From the NCBI GenBank assembly GCA_900552465.1, contig URZO01000006.1, positions 35,591 to 99,590 of the forward strand: a stretch of 64,000 bases of DNA, given 5' to 3'. The position numbers and the translations under genes are program-made. The notes under the pieces are model-generated. The model saw only the letters and a program-made list of their open reading frames with translations, did not search any database and was not told the origin of the DNA. Source of the DNA: an uncultured Parabacteroides sp. (lineage in GTDB: Bacteria; Bacteroidota; Bacteroidia; Bacteroidales; Tannerellaceae). This document shows, in pieces, positions 1-8,307 of this stretch. Position 1 is the stretch's first letter; every line of letters begins with the position of its first letter.

Positions 1-664
1 CACCTTTGCCAATTTCCGTAAGTTTATGATTCATCCTGAGGCGATCAATACGTTTGTGTATTCGATCGGGATTGCCATTATCACGACGCTGGCCTGTCTG
101 GTTCTGGGGTATCCGGCGGCTTATATTCTGAGCCATGAGCGTTTCAATACCTCCCGTACGATGGTCGTGCTCTTTATCCTGCCGATGTGGGTGAATATCC
201 TGATCCGTACGCTGGCCACCGTTGCGTTGTTCGACTTCCTGAACCTGCCGTTGGGAGAGGGGGCGTTGGTCTTCGGTATGGTCTATAACTTCCTTCCGTT
301 CATGATTTATCCGATTTACAATACGTTGCAGAAGATGGACCGCAGCCTGATCGAGGCGGCGCAGGACTTGGGGGCAAACCCCTTCCAGGTCTTTATGAAG
401 ACGATCCTGCCGCTATCCATGCCCGGTGTGATGAGCGGGATCGTAATGGTCTTTATGCCGACCGTCTCGACCTTCGCCATTGCCGAGTTGTTGACGATGA
501 ATAATATCAAACTGTTCGGTACGACCGTGCAGGAGAATATCTATAACGGCATGTGGAACTATGGCGCGGCGCTTTCACTGATCATGCTGTTGCTGATCGG
601 TGTTACGATCCTTTTTACTAACGAGGAGGACAGCGCGTCTAATGAAGGAGGAGGTGTGATATGA
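1..664 (+). CDS. potB: Spermidine/putrescine ABC transporter permease PotB (5' partial)
   Basis: Inner-membrane permease subunit of a polyamine importer. The reading frame is open through the left edge of the window (from base 2), so the N-terminus is missing; the Met codon at 26 is internal. Several hydrophobic helices are visible, and the EAA loop that contacts the ATPase is present around bases 351-440 (AAQDLGANPFQ...ILPLS). The hydrophobic stretch near the beginning (LACLVLGYPAAYIL) resembles the corresponding PotB segment. The stop TGA overlaps the start of potC by four bases (ATGA), indicating translational coupling. The ATPase gene (potA) should lie just upstream, outside the window. 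Family assignment is strong; the choice of spermidine or putrescine as substrate is inference. Confidence 0.9.
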   Translation, partial: TFANFRKFMIHPEAINTFVYSIGIAIITTLACLVLGYPAAYILSHERFNTSRTMVVLFILPMWVNILIRTLATVALFDFLNLPLGEGALVFGMVYNFLPFMIYPIYNTLQKMDRSLIEAAQDLGANPFQVFMKTILPLSMPGVMSGIVMVFMPTVSTFAIAELLTMNNIKLFGTTVQENIYNGMWNYGAALSLIMLLLIGVTILFTNEEDSASNEGGGVI

Positions 665-1449
665 TGACGAAGTTGACCGCGAAAGGATACCTTTGGCTCC
701 TCTTGGTGCTGCTCTATTCCCCGATTCTGATTATCATGATTTTCTCGTTCACCGAAGCCAAGGTGCTGGGGAACTGGACGGGATTCTCAACCAAACTCTA
801 CAGTTCGCTGTTTACAGGAGGCGTGCAACGTTCGTTAGTGAGCGCCCTTTGGAATACGTTTGCGATTGCGATGATTGCAGCAACCGTTTCCACGTTGTTG
901 GGCAGCATCGCGGCAATCGGAATCTTTAACCTGCGCTCACGGACGCGCCAGGTGATGAACTTCGCCAATGCCATCCCGATGATGAACGCCGATATCATTA
1001 CGGGTGTTTCCCTCTTCCTGCTGTTTGTGAGCTTCGGCGTTTCGCAGGGATTTACGACGGTTGTGCTGGCGCATATCACGTTCTGTACACCATACGTGGT
1101 GCTGAGTGTGATGCCGCGCCTGAAGAAGATGAACCAGAATGTCTATGAGGCGGCGCTCGATCTGGGAGCCACGCCCTTCCAGGCATTACGCAAAGTGATA
1201 CTGCCGGAGATACGTCCGGGAATGATCAGCGGGTTTATACTTGCTTTTACACTTTCGATCGACGATTTTGCCGTAACAATCTTTACGATCGGCAATGAAG
1301 GATTGGAAACTCTCTCGACCTTTATTTATGCGGATGCCCGTAAAGGCGGATTGACTCCGGAACTGCGTCCGTTGTCGACAATTATCTTTGTGACGGTACT
1401 CGTCCTTCTGATTGTGATTAATAAACGGGCGGAGAAGTCCGGAAGCTAA
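661..1449 (+). CDS. potC: Spermidine/putrescine ABC transporter permease PotC
   Basis: Second permease subunit of the polyamine importer, 262 residues, the usual PotC length. It has an N-terminal signal-anchor helix (LWLLLVLLYSPILIIMIFSF), further transmembrane helices and the EAA loop (AALDLGATPFQALRKVILPE, about residues 165-184). The start ATG overlaps the potB stop. The stop TAA at 1447-1449 touches the potD leader, so B, C and D form one tight operon. PotB and PotC would form the heterodimeric membrane channel. Nothing unusual in the sequence. Confidence 0.92.
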   Translation: MMTKLTAKGYLWLLLVLLYSPILIIMIFSFTEAKVLGNWTGFSTKLYSSLFTGGVQRSLVSALWNTFAIAMIAATVSTLLGSIAAIGIFNLRSRTRQVMNFANAIPMMNADIITGVSLFLLFVSFGVSQGFTTVVLAHITFCTPYVVLSVMPRLKKMNQNVYEAALDLGATPFQALRKVILPEIRPGMISGFILAFTLSIDDFAVTIFTIGNEGLETLSTFIYADARKGGLTPELRPLSTIIFVTVLVLLIVINKRAEKSGS

Positions 1450-1466
1450 TGGAGGGAAAACAAGAA

Positions 1467-2795
1467 ATGAACAGATTACTGATAATAGCAACAGGACTGA
1501 TCCTCTTTTTAGGCATCATGTCTTCATGTGGACGTTCGGAAGAGGAACGCAGCCGCATACTGAAAGTCTATAACTGGGCGGACTACATCGACGAAGATGT
1601 CCTGGCCGAGTTCCCCGCCTGGTATAAGGAGCAGACCGGCGAGGACATCCGCATCATCTACCAGGTATTCGATATCAACGAAATCATGCTGACCAAGATT
1701 GAGCGCGGGCATGAGGATTTCGACCTGATCTGTCCCTCCGAATACATCATCGAGCGGATGTTGAAGAAGAACCTGCTCGTCCCGATAGACCGTAACTTCG
1801 GTAAGACGCCGGACTATTTAGATAACGTCTCTCCCTATATCCGGGAACAGTTGAACAAACTTAGCCAGCCGGGAAGGAAAACGACCGATTATGTCGTGCC
1901 CTATATGTGGGGAACGGCCGGCCTGCTGTACAATAAGAAGTTTGTCGCCGACGATGTTGTCGAGAGCTGGGAATGCCTTTGGGATCCCAAATACAAGAAC
2001 AAGATCCTGATGAAGGACAGCTATCGCGATGCCTACGGCACGGCTATTATCTATGCCCATGCCAAAGAGCTGGCAGACGGGACGGTGACAGTCGAGCAGT
2101 TGATGAACGATAACTCCCCCGAAGCGATTGCCATTGCAGAGGACTACCTCAAAAAGATGAAACCGAATATCGCCGGTTGGGAAGCGGACTTCGGCAAGGA
2201 GATGATGACGAAAAACAAGGCCTGGCTCAACTTCACCTGGAGCGGCGATGCCGTCTGGGCAATGGATGAGGCCGAGGCGGTCGGAGTGGAGCTCGACTAC
2301 GAGGTTCCGCGTGAAGGCAGTAATATCTGGTACGACGGCTGGGCAATCCCGAAATATGCCCGTAATGTGAAGGCAGCCAGTTATTTTATTGATTATCTTT
2401 GTCGTCCGGATGTGGCTTTGCGCAACATGGATGCAATCGGTTATGTCAGTGCCATTGCCACACCTGAGATATTGGAAGCCAAGATCGATCCGACGGTGGA
2501 GAAGGTTTCCGACCTGAGCTATTTCTTTGGTCCCGGCGCCGACAGTATCCGGATCAATCCAGTGCAATATCCCGACCGGCAGGTGGTGGAACGTTGTGCC
2601 ATGATCCGGGATTTCGGAGACAGGACGGAACTGGTACTCGAGATGTGGAGCCGTGTAAAGGGCGATAACCTGAATACAGGAATCGTATTATTAATATTTG
2701 CCGTATTCGGTATTTTGTTCGTATGGTTGGTCTATCGCAGGATACGTGAATATAAGCAGCGGAAGCGTCACCACAGGCGCCGTCGTCGCTGGTAA
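1467..2795 (+). CDS. potD: Polyamine-binding lipoprotein PotD with C-terminal membrane anchor
   Basis: Substrate-binding protein for the polyamine importer (SBP family related to E. coli PotD: LKVYNWADYIDEDV near the N-terminus, DLICPSEYIIERM, WGTAGLLYNKK). The ATG at 1467 is preferred over the in-frame ATG at 1449 because GGAGG lies at 1451-1455 and the protein then begins with a classic lipoprotein signal (lipobox IMSSC, Cys20). At 442 residues it is longer than the ~350 of E. coli PotD. The extra includes a C-terminal hydrophobic helix (about residues 405-423) followed by a strongly basic tail (RKRHHRRRRRW). Lipid at one end and a transmembrane helix at the other would hold it to the inner membrane next to PotBC; that topology is inference. 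Confidence 0.9.
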   Translation: MNRLLIIATGLILFLGIMSSCGRSEEERSRILKVYNWADYIDEDVLAEFPAWYKEQTGEDIRIIYQVFDINEIMLTKIERGHEDFDLICPSEYIIERMLKKNLLVPIDRNFGKTPDYLDNVSPYIREQLNKLSQPGRKTTDYVVPYMWGTAGLLYNKKFVADDVVESWECLWDPKYKNKILMKDSYRDAYGTAIIYAHAKELADGTVTVEQLMNDNSPEAIAIAEDYLKKMKPNIAGWEADFGKEMMTKNKAWLNFTWSGDAVWAMDEAEAVGVELDYEVPREGSNIWYDGWAIPKYARNVKAASYFIDYLCRPDVALRNMDAIGYVSAIATPEILEAKIDPTVEKVSDLSYFFGPGADSIRINPVQYPDRQVVERCAMIRDFGDRTELVLEMWSRVKGDNLNTGIVLLIFAVFGILFVWLVYRRIREYKQRKRHHRRRRRW

Positions 2796-2833
2796 ACAGG
2801 GGAAGGGATAAGTTTCCGCATAAGGAGTATAAT

Positions 2834-3448
2834 ATGGAAGGCATTAAGAATTTGATTATTGATTTTGGCGGTGTGATCATCAATCTCACCCGCAACCGTT
2901 GCATCGAAGCGTTCGAGAGCCTGGGTGTCCAAAACATCCGGGAGCAGATCGTGAATAACTATCAGCATAAGGATCTCTTTATGCAGGTGGAACTTGGTTC
3001 CATTACGCCTGCCGAGTTTCATGACGGTATCCGTCGCCTGTCCGGGCGGTCGCTGACGGACGAACAGATCGATGCCGCCTGGATTGCGATGCTGGACGAT
3101 GTGCCTGCTTATAAGCTGGACCTGCTGCTCGACCTCCGTAAGCGTTATAACACGATGCTGCTCAGCAATACGAATGAGATCCACTGGGAATGGTCCGAGC
3201 GAACTTGCTTCTCTTATAAAGGCCACCATGTATCCGATTTTTTCAACCACATCTACCTCTCCTATGAGCTCCACATGCTGAAGCCGAATGCCGATATCTT
3301 CGAATATGTCTTGCAGGATGCCGGGATAAAGTCCGAAGAAACCCTGTTCATCGACGACGCTATGCCCAACTGTCGCACCGCAGAATCATTAGGGCTTCAT
3401 ACCTACACGCCGGAACCTCGCGAAGACTGGTCTTTCCTGTTTAAGTAA
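2834..3448 (+). CDS. HAD superfamily hydrolase (YihX-like sugar phosphatase family)
   Basis: Haloacid-dehalogenase fold phosphatase, 204 residues. Motif I is IIDFGGVI (Asp11), the variant seen in YihX/epoxide-hydrolase-N-terminal-like members, which replaces the second Asp of DxDxT. Motif II is LLSNTNEIH, and the motif III/IV region is KPNADIFEYVL ... LFIDDAMPNC. A helical cap follows motif I. YihX of E. coli dephosphorylates alpha-glucose-1-phosphate; the true substrate here cannot be read from sequence. AAGGAG about 8 bases before the ATG supports the start. It lies 38 bases after potD and could be co-transcribed, but no metabolic link is evident. Confidence 0.82.
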   Translation: MEGIKNLIIDFGGVIINLTRNRCIEAFESLGVQNIREQIVNNYQHKDLFMQVELGSITPAEFHDGIRRLSGRSLTDEQIDAAWIAMLDDVPAYKLDLLLDLRKRYNTMLLSNTNEIHWEWSERTCFSYKGHHVSDFFNHIYLSYELHMLKPNADIFEYVLQDAGIKSEETLFIDDAMPNCRTAESLGLHTYTPEPREDWSFLFK

Positions 3449-3538
3449 CGCCGGGCACTGTTAATTCGCCTTATTCTAAAAACCAAATAGTAGGTTAGCT
3501 GTTTAATAAGCACAAATCTAAACAAACATTTGGTGATT

Positions 3539-4516
3539 ATGAATAAGATGTTTTTTTGTGTGCTGTTGCTGGCCCTGTTTCTGGGTAGTTGTTCTAAAGA
3601 TGATGACTGCCGTTGTGTGAATAACGACGATCTGATCAGTCCGGAACTGGCTGAAATGACGGTCACATCCGGTGGTCAGACAACTTCATTTACCGGTGTT
3701 TTGATGGTCTATCCTTGTTCGGAAGACTCCAGCCTTTATTATGGGAATTATGCAAGCAATGGTACTTTATTGCCTGTCAACGCGACATATAGCATAAAAG
3801 ATGGCTCCATCTATAAAGCGACTGCTCCCGTCAGGCTTCCTTTAGGTAATTACAATTTCCTGTACTGGGGCTTATCCAAAAATAGCCAGAATGATTCCGT
3901 ATATGATGTCGCCGCCATCAGAGAACCGGGCTTGCGGTTGGGAGCTAATCTATCCGGGTTATATATGACTTTATATTTAGATAATTATTCAGATACGACT
4001 TATATGCCGGTTTATGATTTCCTGCATGCCGTAAACCCGATCAAGGTAGGTACTGACAAGATGCAGGCTACCCTGAAACATGCTTCGGCCGGTTTGAAAG
4101 TGACGCTGACAAATAAAAACGGTACGAAGATGGATGCCAGCATCGCCTCTGCCCGTATTTTGATCGGCAACATTGCTTCCAGGCTGGATTATTACACGGC
4201 TGAACCCAGCGACTTCACAAAGACGATCGCTTTCCCTTTGAGCATGTCTGCCGACAGCCTGTCGATGTCCGCCAATTCCACCGTGATGGTTTTTCCTTCT
4301 TCCGCCAATCCTCCGCTCACAATCTTACTGACGTTAAAGAATGGACAGGTAAAACATTTCCGGAAGCCGCTAACAGATCCATTGACTGCCGGAAACCGTT
4401 TAAATCTCAATATAACTTTGGGAGACCTGTATTCCGAAGAAACCTCCGCCGATGGTTTCGAGGTGGAGAACTGGACGGAAAGTACCGAGACGATCGATTT
4501 TCCTTCTGCGATATAA
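3539..4516 (+). CDS. Fimbrillin-like surface lipoprotein (FimB/Mfa2-type, tentative)
   Basis: Exported lipoprotein of about 325 residues. It opens with a signal peptide ending in LFLGSC, and the residues after the Cys are SKDDD, which fits the acidic lipoprotein export signal of Bacteroidetes, so surface display is likely. The body is beta-rich. The C-terminal part (TAGNRLNLNITLGD, then GFEVENWTE) resembles fimbrillin/FimB-Mfa2 type pilus proteins of Bacteroidales; this is a by-eye resemblance, not a domain hit. The ATG at 3539 is chosen; an in-frame TTG at 3530 would only add three residues before the signal peptide. Stands alone, convergent with the transporter gene downstream. No other fimbrial gene is present in the window, so a pilus role is unproven. 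Confidence 0.55.
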   Translation: MNKMFFCVLLLALFLGSCSKDDDCRCVNNDDLISPELAEMTVTSGGQTTSFTGVLMVYPCSEDSSLYYGNYASNGTLLPVNATYSIKDGSIYKATAPVRLPLGNYNFLYWGLSKNSQNDSVYDVAAIREPGLRLGANLSGLYMTLYLDNYSDTTYMPVYDFLHAVNPIKVGTDKMQATLKHASAGLKVTLTNKNGTKMDASIASARILIGNIASRLDYYTAEPSDFTKTIAFPLSMSADSLSMSANSTVMVFPSSANPPLTILLTLKNGQVKHFRKPLTDPLTAGNRLNLNITLGDLYSEETSADGFEVENWTESTETIDFPSAI

Positions 4517-4525
4517 GACCGGGGT

Positions 4526-5212
4526 TTAAATGTCCTTTACCTTCAATATATTGTACGACGTCCCCACATCGTACACATCATTCCCGTCTACCTTCTTGAT
4601 GTATTTCACTACACGGATGGTGACGGGAAGGATTATTACTTCGTAGAGCGACTTCAAGACCGCCTGCGTTCCGATCATGATGAACAGTTCGCCGGCCGGA
4701 ATCAACCCGGCGAAGGCAATCGGGAAAAAGATCATCGAGTCGGCACTTTCACCGACAAGGGTAGAAGCGATGGCACGCAACGAGAAGTTCTTACCCGCGG
4801 AAGCAATCTTCATCTTGCTCATCACATAAGCATTCAGGAACGAACCGACCAAAAAGGCTATCAGGCTGGCAATAGCAATGCGCGGCGCCATGCCGAACAC
4901 AAAGTTAAATCCTTCTTCGCCTTCCCAAAACGGGGCTGCGGGCAACATGACGGCCAGTTGTGCAAACCCGATCACCAGGAAGTTGGAGGCGAACCCGCTC
5001 CAGATAATCAGGCGTGCTTTCTTGAATCCCCACACTTCGGCGATACAGTCGTTGATGATGTAGGAGATCGGGAATACGATCAGCCCGGCTGTAGCAGTAA
5101 TCCCGAATACCTGGACTACTTTGGTTTCTAACAGGTTGGATGCTACCAGGCAGATGTTGAACAGGATGCCTAACAGCATGAACGGTACGGTTACAGTAGA
5201 TGTCTTCTGCAT
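4526..5212 (-). CDS. Queuosine precursor transporter (YhhQ/VUT family)
   Basis: Integral membrane protein of 228 residues with about six helices, belonging to the QPTR/YhhQ family (COG1738). Family hallmarks visible are LVASNLLETKVVQ in helix 1, FPISYIINDCIAEVWG, and the late GESADSMIFFPIAF segment. Members import queuosine precursors (preQ0/preQ1 or queuine) for tRNA modification. Single gene, minus strand, with its own promoter (TATCTTTG at 5337-5330) and a ~110-nt leader holding two GC-rich hairpins (separate entry). Specificity for preQ0, preQ1 or queuine cannot be read from the sequence. Confidence 0.88.
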   Translation of the reverse strand: MQKTSTVTVPFMLLGILFNICLVASNLLETKVVQVFGITATAGLIVFPISYIINDCIAEVWGFKKARLIIWSGFASNFLVIGFAQLAVMLPAAPFWEGEEGFNFVFGMAPRIAIASLIAFLVGSFLNAYVMSKMKIASAGKNFSLRAIASTLVGESADSMIFFPIAFAGLIPAGELFIMIGTQAVLKSLYEVIILPVTIRVVKYIKKVDGNDVYDVGTSYNILKVKDI

Positions 5213-5323
5213 AATTCTTGTTTTTAACGAGGTTTATCAAGCACTCGGTGAATAAATAATAGGGGAGTGTCAAGACTCCCCATCCCCGCGTCAGGCCGGG
5301 GGAACGAGGCGCTAAGGCCTTTC
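5213..5323 (-). promoter_or_regulatory. Structured 5' leader of the queuosine-precursor transporter
   Basis: Between the predicted transcription start and the ATG lie two strong hairpins on the minus strand. One is CCCCG-loop-CGGGG (plus-strand 5285-5302), the other GGGGAGT-CTTGAC-ACTCCCC (plus-strand 5262-5281). Both loops contain YTGAC. Because the gene is a queuosine-precursor transporter, a ligand-sensing leader is plausible, but I could not match the known preQ1-I, -II or -III consensus by eye. Could equally be an attenuator or an RNA stabiliser. Confidence 0.4.
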
Positions 5324-5329
5324 AGGCGG

Positions 5330-5337
5330 CAAAGATA
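5330..5337 (-). promoter_or_regulatory. Bacteroidetes -7 element (TATCTTTG) for the queuosine transporter gene
   Basis: Exact TAnnTTTG match on the minus strand. It places the start near 5323 and yields a ~110-nt leader. Confidence 0.55.
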
Positions 5338-5394
5338 GTAATTTATTCCCTGATTGAAGGCATCTGTGTCTTGTAGGGATTATTTTGCCAAACT

Positions 5395-5504
5395 TTTTTT
5401 AGCTTGTGGCAAAGTTTTGCCATGCCTATGGCACACTCTTGCCACTTAGATGGCAGAACTTTGCCATTAGGATGGCAGAGCCTTGCCATCTAAGTGGCAA
5501 AAAG
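5395..5504. repeat. Array of 22-bp-period palindromes, TTGCCA type
   Basis: Four well-formed 18-bp units start at 5417, 5439, 5461 and 5483, exactly 22 bp apart. Each has the form TTGCCA-N6-TGGCA(A/C/G) and is separated from the next by a 4-base linker (ACTC, AACT, AGCC, AAAG). A degenerate unit precedes at 5395. It sits between the 3' end of the DUF2490 gene and the promoter of the transporter gene. Geometry matches the arrays at 38799 and 62408, though the arm sequence differs. Confidence 0.85.
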
Positions 5505-5532
5505 GACGTACGATGAAGCCCAGTCGGAGATC

Positions 5533-6183
5533 TCAGAACCGGTGTGAATAGGTCAGCCCGATCGCGTGACGGTAGTTGACCGGGTCGTATACATTAAACG
5601 TATGGTAGCGGTAGTACAGCTGCAAGTTGTTTTGGGGGTTCATCCGGTAATCGCAACCTGTGGAGTAACGGATTTTATCGGCATGCATCTTTCCTTTATA
5701 GCCTGTATTATTGAAAGGCTCGATATAGACAAACGGCTCGAATCCCGAAGAGGCGATCCGGCAGGAAAGGGTGAGCATGCTGCGCAGGTAGTTGGTCGGA
5801 TGCAGGCATCCCTTTTTATAAGTGCTTTGGAAACGTTCCCGAATAGCAATCTTGAATGCCCCGAACCGGTGTGAACCGGATGCATAGAAGTAATAACGGT
5901 TGCGCACCTCTTCCGAAGCCTTATACCGGACCAGCGACATACAGCCTGCGCCCGCCCGCAGGTTTGGCAGGATGCGGTAATTGATCTCTCCTGTGGTGAG
6001 AAACCAACCGGCTTCCCGGAAATCATCACGGGGACGGACATCTTCTTCCAGCAGGAATGAAAACCGCTTATATATCTTCCCTGATAAGCTGAGCTTAAAG
6101 GCCACACCGGCGCCCTCCATGGCAAAAAGCGGGGGAAACAGGAACAGGAGCAGAAGGGTGAAACAGCAAATAGATACTTTCAT
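5533..6183 (-). CDS. DUF2490 family protein
   Basis: Predicted envelope beta-barrel-like protein of 216 residues with a signal peptide (MKVSICCFTLLLLFLFPPLF). The alternating pattern of aromatic and charged strands fits DUF2490: GKIYKRFSFLLEEDVRPRD, INYRILPNLRAGAG, YYRYHTFN, and the terminal HAIGLTYSHRF, whose final Phe is typical of outer-membrane proteins. DUF2490 has no established function. The ATG at 6183 is chosen because the in-frame ATG at 6213 lies inside a good -7 promoter element. Single gene, convergent with nothing; ends next to the 22-bp palindrome array. Confidence 0.72.
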   Translation of the reverse strand: MKVSICCFTLLLLFLFPPLFAMEGAGVAFKLSLSGKIYKRFSFLLEEDVRPRDDFREAGWFLTTGEINYRILPNLRAGAGCMSLVRYKASEEVRNRYYFYASGSHRFGAFKIAIRERFQSTYKKGCLHPTNYLRSMLTLSCRIASSGFEPFVYIEPFNNTGYKGKMHADKIRYSTGCDYRMNPQNNLQLYYRYHTFNVYDPVNYRHAIGLTYSHRF

Positions 6184-6210
6184 GGCAGAATATGGCGTTT
6201 GTTCTTCCGG

Positions 6211-6218
6211 CAAAAGTA
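6211..6218 (-). promoter_or_regulatory. -7 element (TACTTTTG) for the DUF2490 gene
   Basis: TAnnTTTG match about 28 bases before the ATG at 6183; it rules out the upstream in-frame ATG as the start. Confidence 0.5.
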
Positions 6219-6249
6219 TAAAATAATGGAGTCAATGCCTATAGTTGTC

Positions 6250-7002
6250 CTATAATTTCCCTAAATAATGCTTCTCCAGATATTCGTTGAACTTATCTTT
6301 GTATTGGTTGCCGATCGGGATGTACGTATCTTTGCCGTATATGATGCGGTTGTTGGCTACGGCCGTTATCTTTTCCAGGTTGACGATATAGGAACGGTGG
6401 ACACGCATGAATTTGTCTGCCGGCAGCCGTTCTTCCAGTTTCTTCATGCTCAACAGCGTCATGATCGGCTTTTGTTCTTCCAGGAAAATACGGATGTATT
6501 CGTTCTGGCTTTCCATGTAGATGATCTTATCCATGTCTAACCGTATCATTTTATAGTCGGCTTTGATGAACAGATTCTGGTTTTCCTTCTCTGCCGCCGG
6601 TGTTTCCTGTACGGACGGCGTGGGAGGGGACTGGACTTTCGACTGAAGCTCGTACTGGTGCCGCGCTTTGTTGGCAGCCGTCAGAAACTCGTTGTAACCG
6701 AAAGGTTTCAGCAGATAGTCGAGGGCGTTCACCCGGAATCCCTCTATGGCATATTCCGTATAAGCAGTCGTGAAGATGACGATAGGCCGGTTCACTAATG
6801 ATTTGACGAAGTCGACCCCGTTCAGGTCAGGCATGTTGATGTCGGCAAAGATCAGATCGACCGGCTCCCTGGCCAGCAGGTCGAGTGCTTCAAGCGCACT
6901 GTTGCAGGCCTTGACCAGTTCCAGGAAAGGGACTTTCTGTATATAGCCTGTCAGCTGCATGAGTGCCAGGGGCTCATCGTCTATCGTAATGCATCGTATC
7001 AT
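6250..7002 (-). CDS. LytTR-family response regulator
   Basis: Cytoplasmic two-component response regulator, 250 residues. The receiver domain (about 1-120) carries the acidic pocket Asp8/Asp9, the phospho-acceptor Asp54 in DLIFADINMP and the conserved Lys in LLKPF. After a Pro-rich linker comes a LytTR DNA-binding domain (about 145-250; MIRLDMDKIIYMESQNEYIR, then FMRVHRSYIVNLEKI). The start codon overlaps the stop of the upstream kinase gene by four bases, so the two are translationally coupled. Target genes are not evident; the pair stands apart from neighbouring genes. Confidence 0.93.
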   Translation of the reverse strand: MIRCITIDDEPLALMQLTGYIQKVPFLELVKACNSALEALDLLAREPVDLIFADINMPDLNGVDFVKSLVNRPIVIFTTAYTEYAIEGFRVNALDYLLKPFGYNEFLTAANKARHQYELQSKVQSPPTPSVQETPAAEKENQNLFIKADYKMIRLDMDKIIYMESQNEYIRIFLEEQKPIMTLLSMKKLEERLPADKFMRVHRSYIVNLEKITAVANNRIIYGKDTYIPIGNQYKDKFNEYLEKHYLGKL

Positions 7003-8129
7003 AATTGTATGGGGATTATCAGAAGTACGCGATATTGATTGTCTTTATTCTCTATGTGCAGTGTATAATTCGTATGATAAAGCAGGTGGAGACGTTTACG
7101 GATATTTTCCAACCCGATGCCTGCCTCTTGTGTGTGTTGCGTATTGAAGTTGCTGTTTACGAACAGGCAATGTAACTCCTGCTCTTTTATCTCCATCGAG
7201 AGATGGATGAAAGAGGCTTCCCGGTAGCTGATGCCATGTTTGAAAGCATTCTCCAAAAACGAGATAAAGAGTAGCGGCGGAATCTGTGTATCCGGGATCT
7301 GTTCGGGCAGGGAGACGCGTATATCAACCTGCTCCGTATACCGTATCTTCATCAACTCGATGTAATTCGACAAGAAATGTATCTCCTTCTCGAGTGGGAC
7401 GGAGGGAAGAGACGCTTCATATAAGACATAGCGCATGATCTTCGATAACTCCAGGATGGTTTGCTGCGCTTTCTCTTTGTCTATATCGATCAGTGCATGT
7501 ATATTGTTCAGCGTATTCATGAAGAAGTGCGGGTTGATCTGGTGCTTCAGATAAGCCAGTTCCGTCTCCGAGGTTTGCTTTTCCAAATCCTTCATCCGAT
7601 GGTCGTCGCGGATAGACTTGAAGAGGAACTTAATTGCCACGTTCAGTCCTATGATCAACAGGATTGTCAGAATATGGAAATGGAGAAACGGGGGAAACCT
7701 AAATCCCCTCATCGGGCGATCCTCCGGTCTGAACTGGGGAGCCGGCATGGATGGAGCCGGAAGACGTTGTCCCGGTATCATTTGTTCCGGTTGCCGGTTT
7801 TCCCAGGGAGGACGATTAGGCATATCCCGGTTAGGCCTGTTATAGACACAGACGGTCACAGTCAATGCGATCGCACAAAGGGTGAACAGCAGATATAGCC
7901 ATGATTTCTTACGGATCAGCAGGAACGGGAGCAGGATGTAGTTGTTAACCAGGAATAATATCAGGAGCGGGCAGACCATTTTCCATGCATAAATAGTCGC
8001 TTTCCAGTCAATTCCGGATGAGTTTTCTGTCGCATTAAAATCCCATATAGGCGCGACCAGCACCACTACCCAAATAATCAGGTAGATGAGATTTTCCAAT
8101 AGCCGGAGCCTGCGTTCCTGTCTTTCCAT
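6999..8129 (-). CDS. LytS/YehU-type sensor histidine kinase
   Basis: Membrane sensor kinase, 376 residues, cognate of the LytTR regulator whose start it overlaps. About four N-terminal helices (for example LIYLIIWVVVLVAPIW, LLILFLVNNYILLPFLLI) are interrupted, between the third and fourth, by a Pro-rich, Met-rich loop of ~50 residues. The His_kinase domain (PF06580 type) begins at KHQINPHFFMNTLN with the conserved His201. An ATPase region follows (PPLLFISFLENAFKHG, then GIGLENIRKRL). The loop is the natural candidate for the sensing region. Promoter element at 8184-8177. Confidence 0.92.
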   Translation of the reverse strand: MERQERRLRLLENLIYLIIWVVVLVAPIWDFNATENSSGIDWKATIYAWKMVCPLLILFLVNNYILLPFLLIRKKSWLYLLFTLCAIALTVTVCVYNRPNRDMPNRPPWENRQPEQMIPGQRLPAPSMPAPQFRPEDRPMRGFRFPPFLHFHILTILLIIGLNVAIKFLFKSIRDDHRMKDLEKQTSETELAYLKHQINPHFFMNTLNNIHALIDIDKEKAQQTILELSKIMRYVLYEASLPSVPLEKEIHFLSNYIELMKIRYTEQVDIRVSLPEQIPDTQIPPLLFISFLENAFKHGISYREASFIHLSMEIKEQELHCLFVNSNFNTQHTQEAGIGLENIRKRLHLLYHTNYTLHIENKDNQYRVLLIIPIQL

Positions 8130-8176
8130 CTCTGTCTTAATTTATACGGGTAACCGGTATCTCTGTCCGTATCCTG

Positions 8177-8184
8177 CAAAGGTA
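8177..8184 (-). promoter_or_regulatory. -7 element (TACCTTTG) for the LytS/LytTR operon
   Basis: TAnnTTTG match about 48 bases before the kinase ATG. Confidence 0.5.
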
Positions 8185-8307
8185 CGTAAAAACACACCGG
8201 GCAATATAAGCCGTTTGCCAATATTTTACCGGAAACGAATGTAGGGGCTTATTGCGGGAAGAGAAAAACAAATCAATGAACGAGGGCTTTTTGCCTGTAG
8301 AAAGCCT

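Noticed and set aside
5213..5323. Known preQ1 riboswitch
   Set aside because: I could not find the conserved loop and tail of preQ1-I or the folds of classes II and III; reported only as an unassigned leader.
5395..5504. Possible CRISPR array
   Set aside because: Units are palindromic with 4-base linkers, there are no unique spacers of 25-40 bp and no cas genes are present.
8285..8306. Terminator after the ClC gene
   Set aside because: A GGCTTT/AAAGCC stem lies just after the stop, but it is short and has no U-tract.
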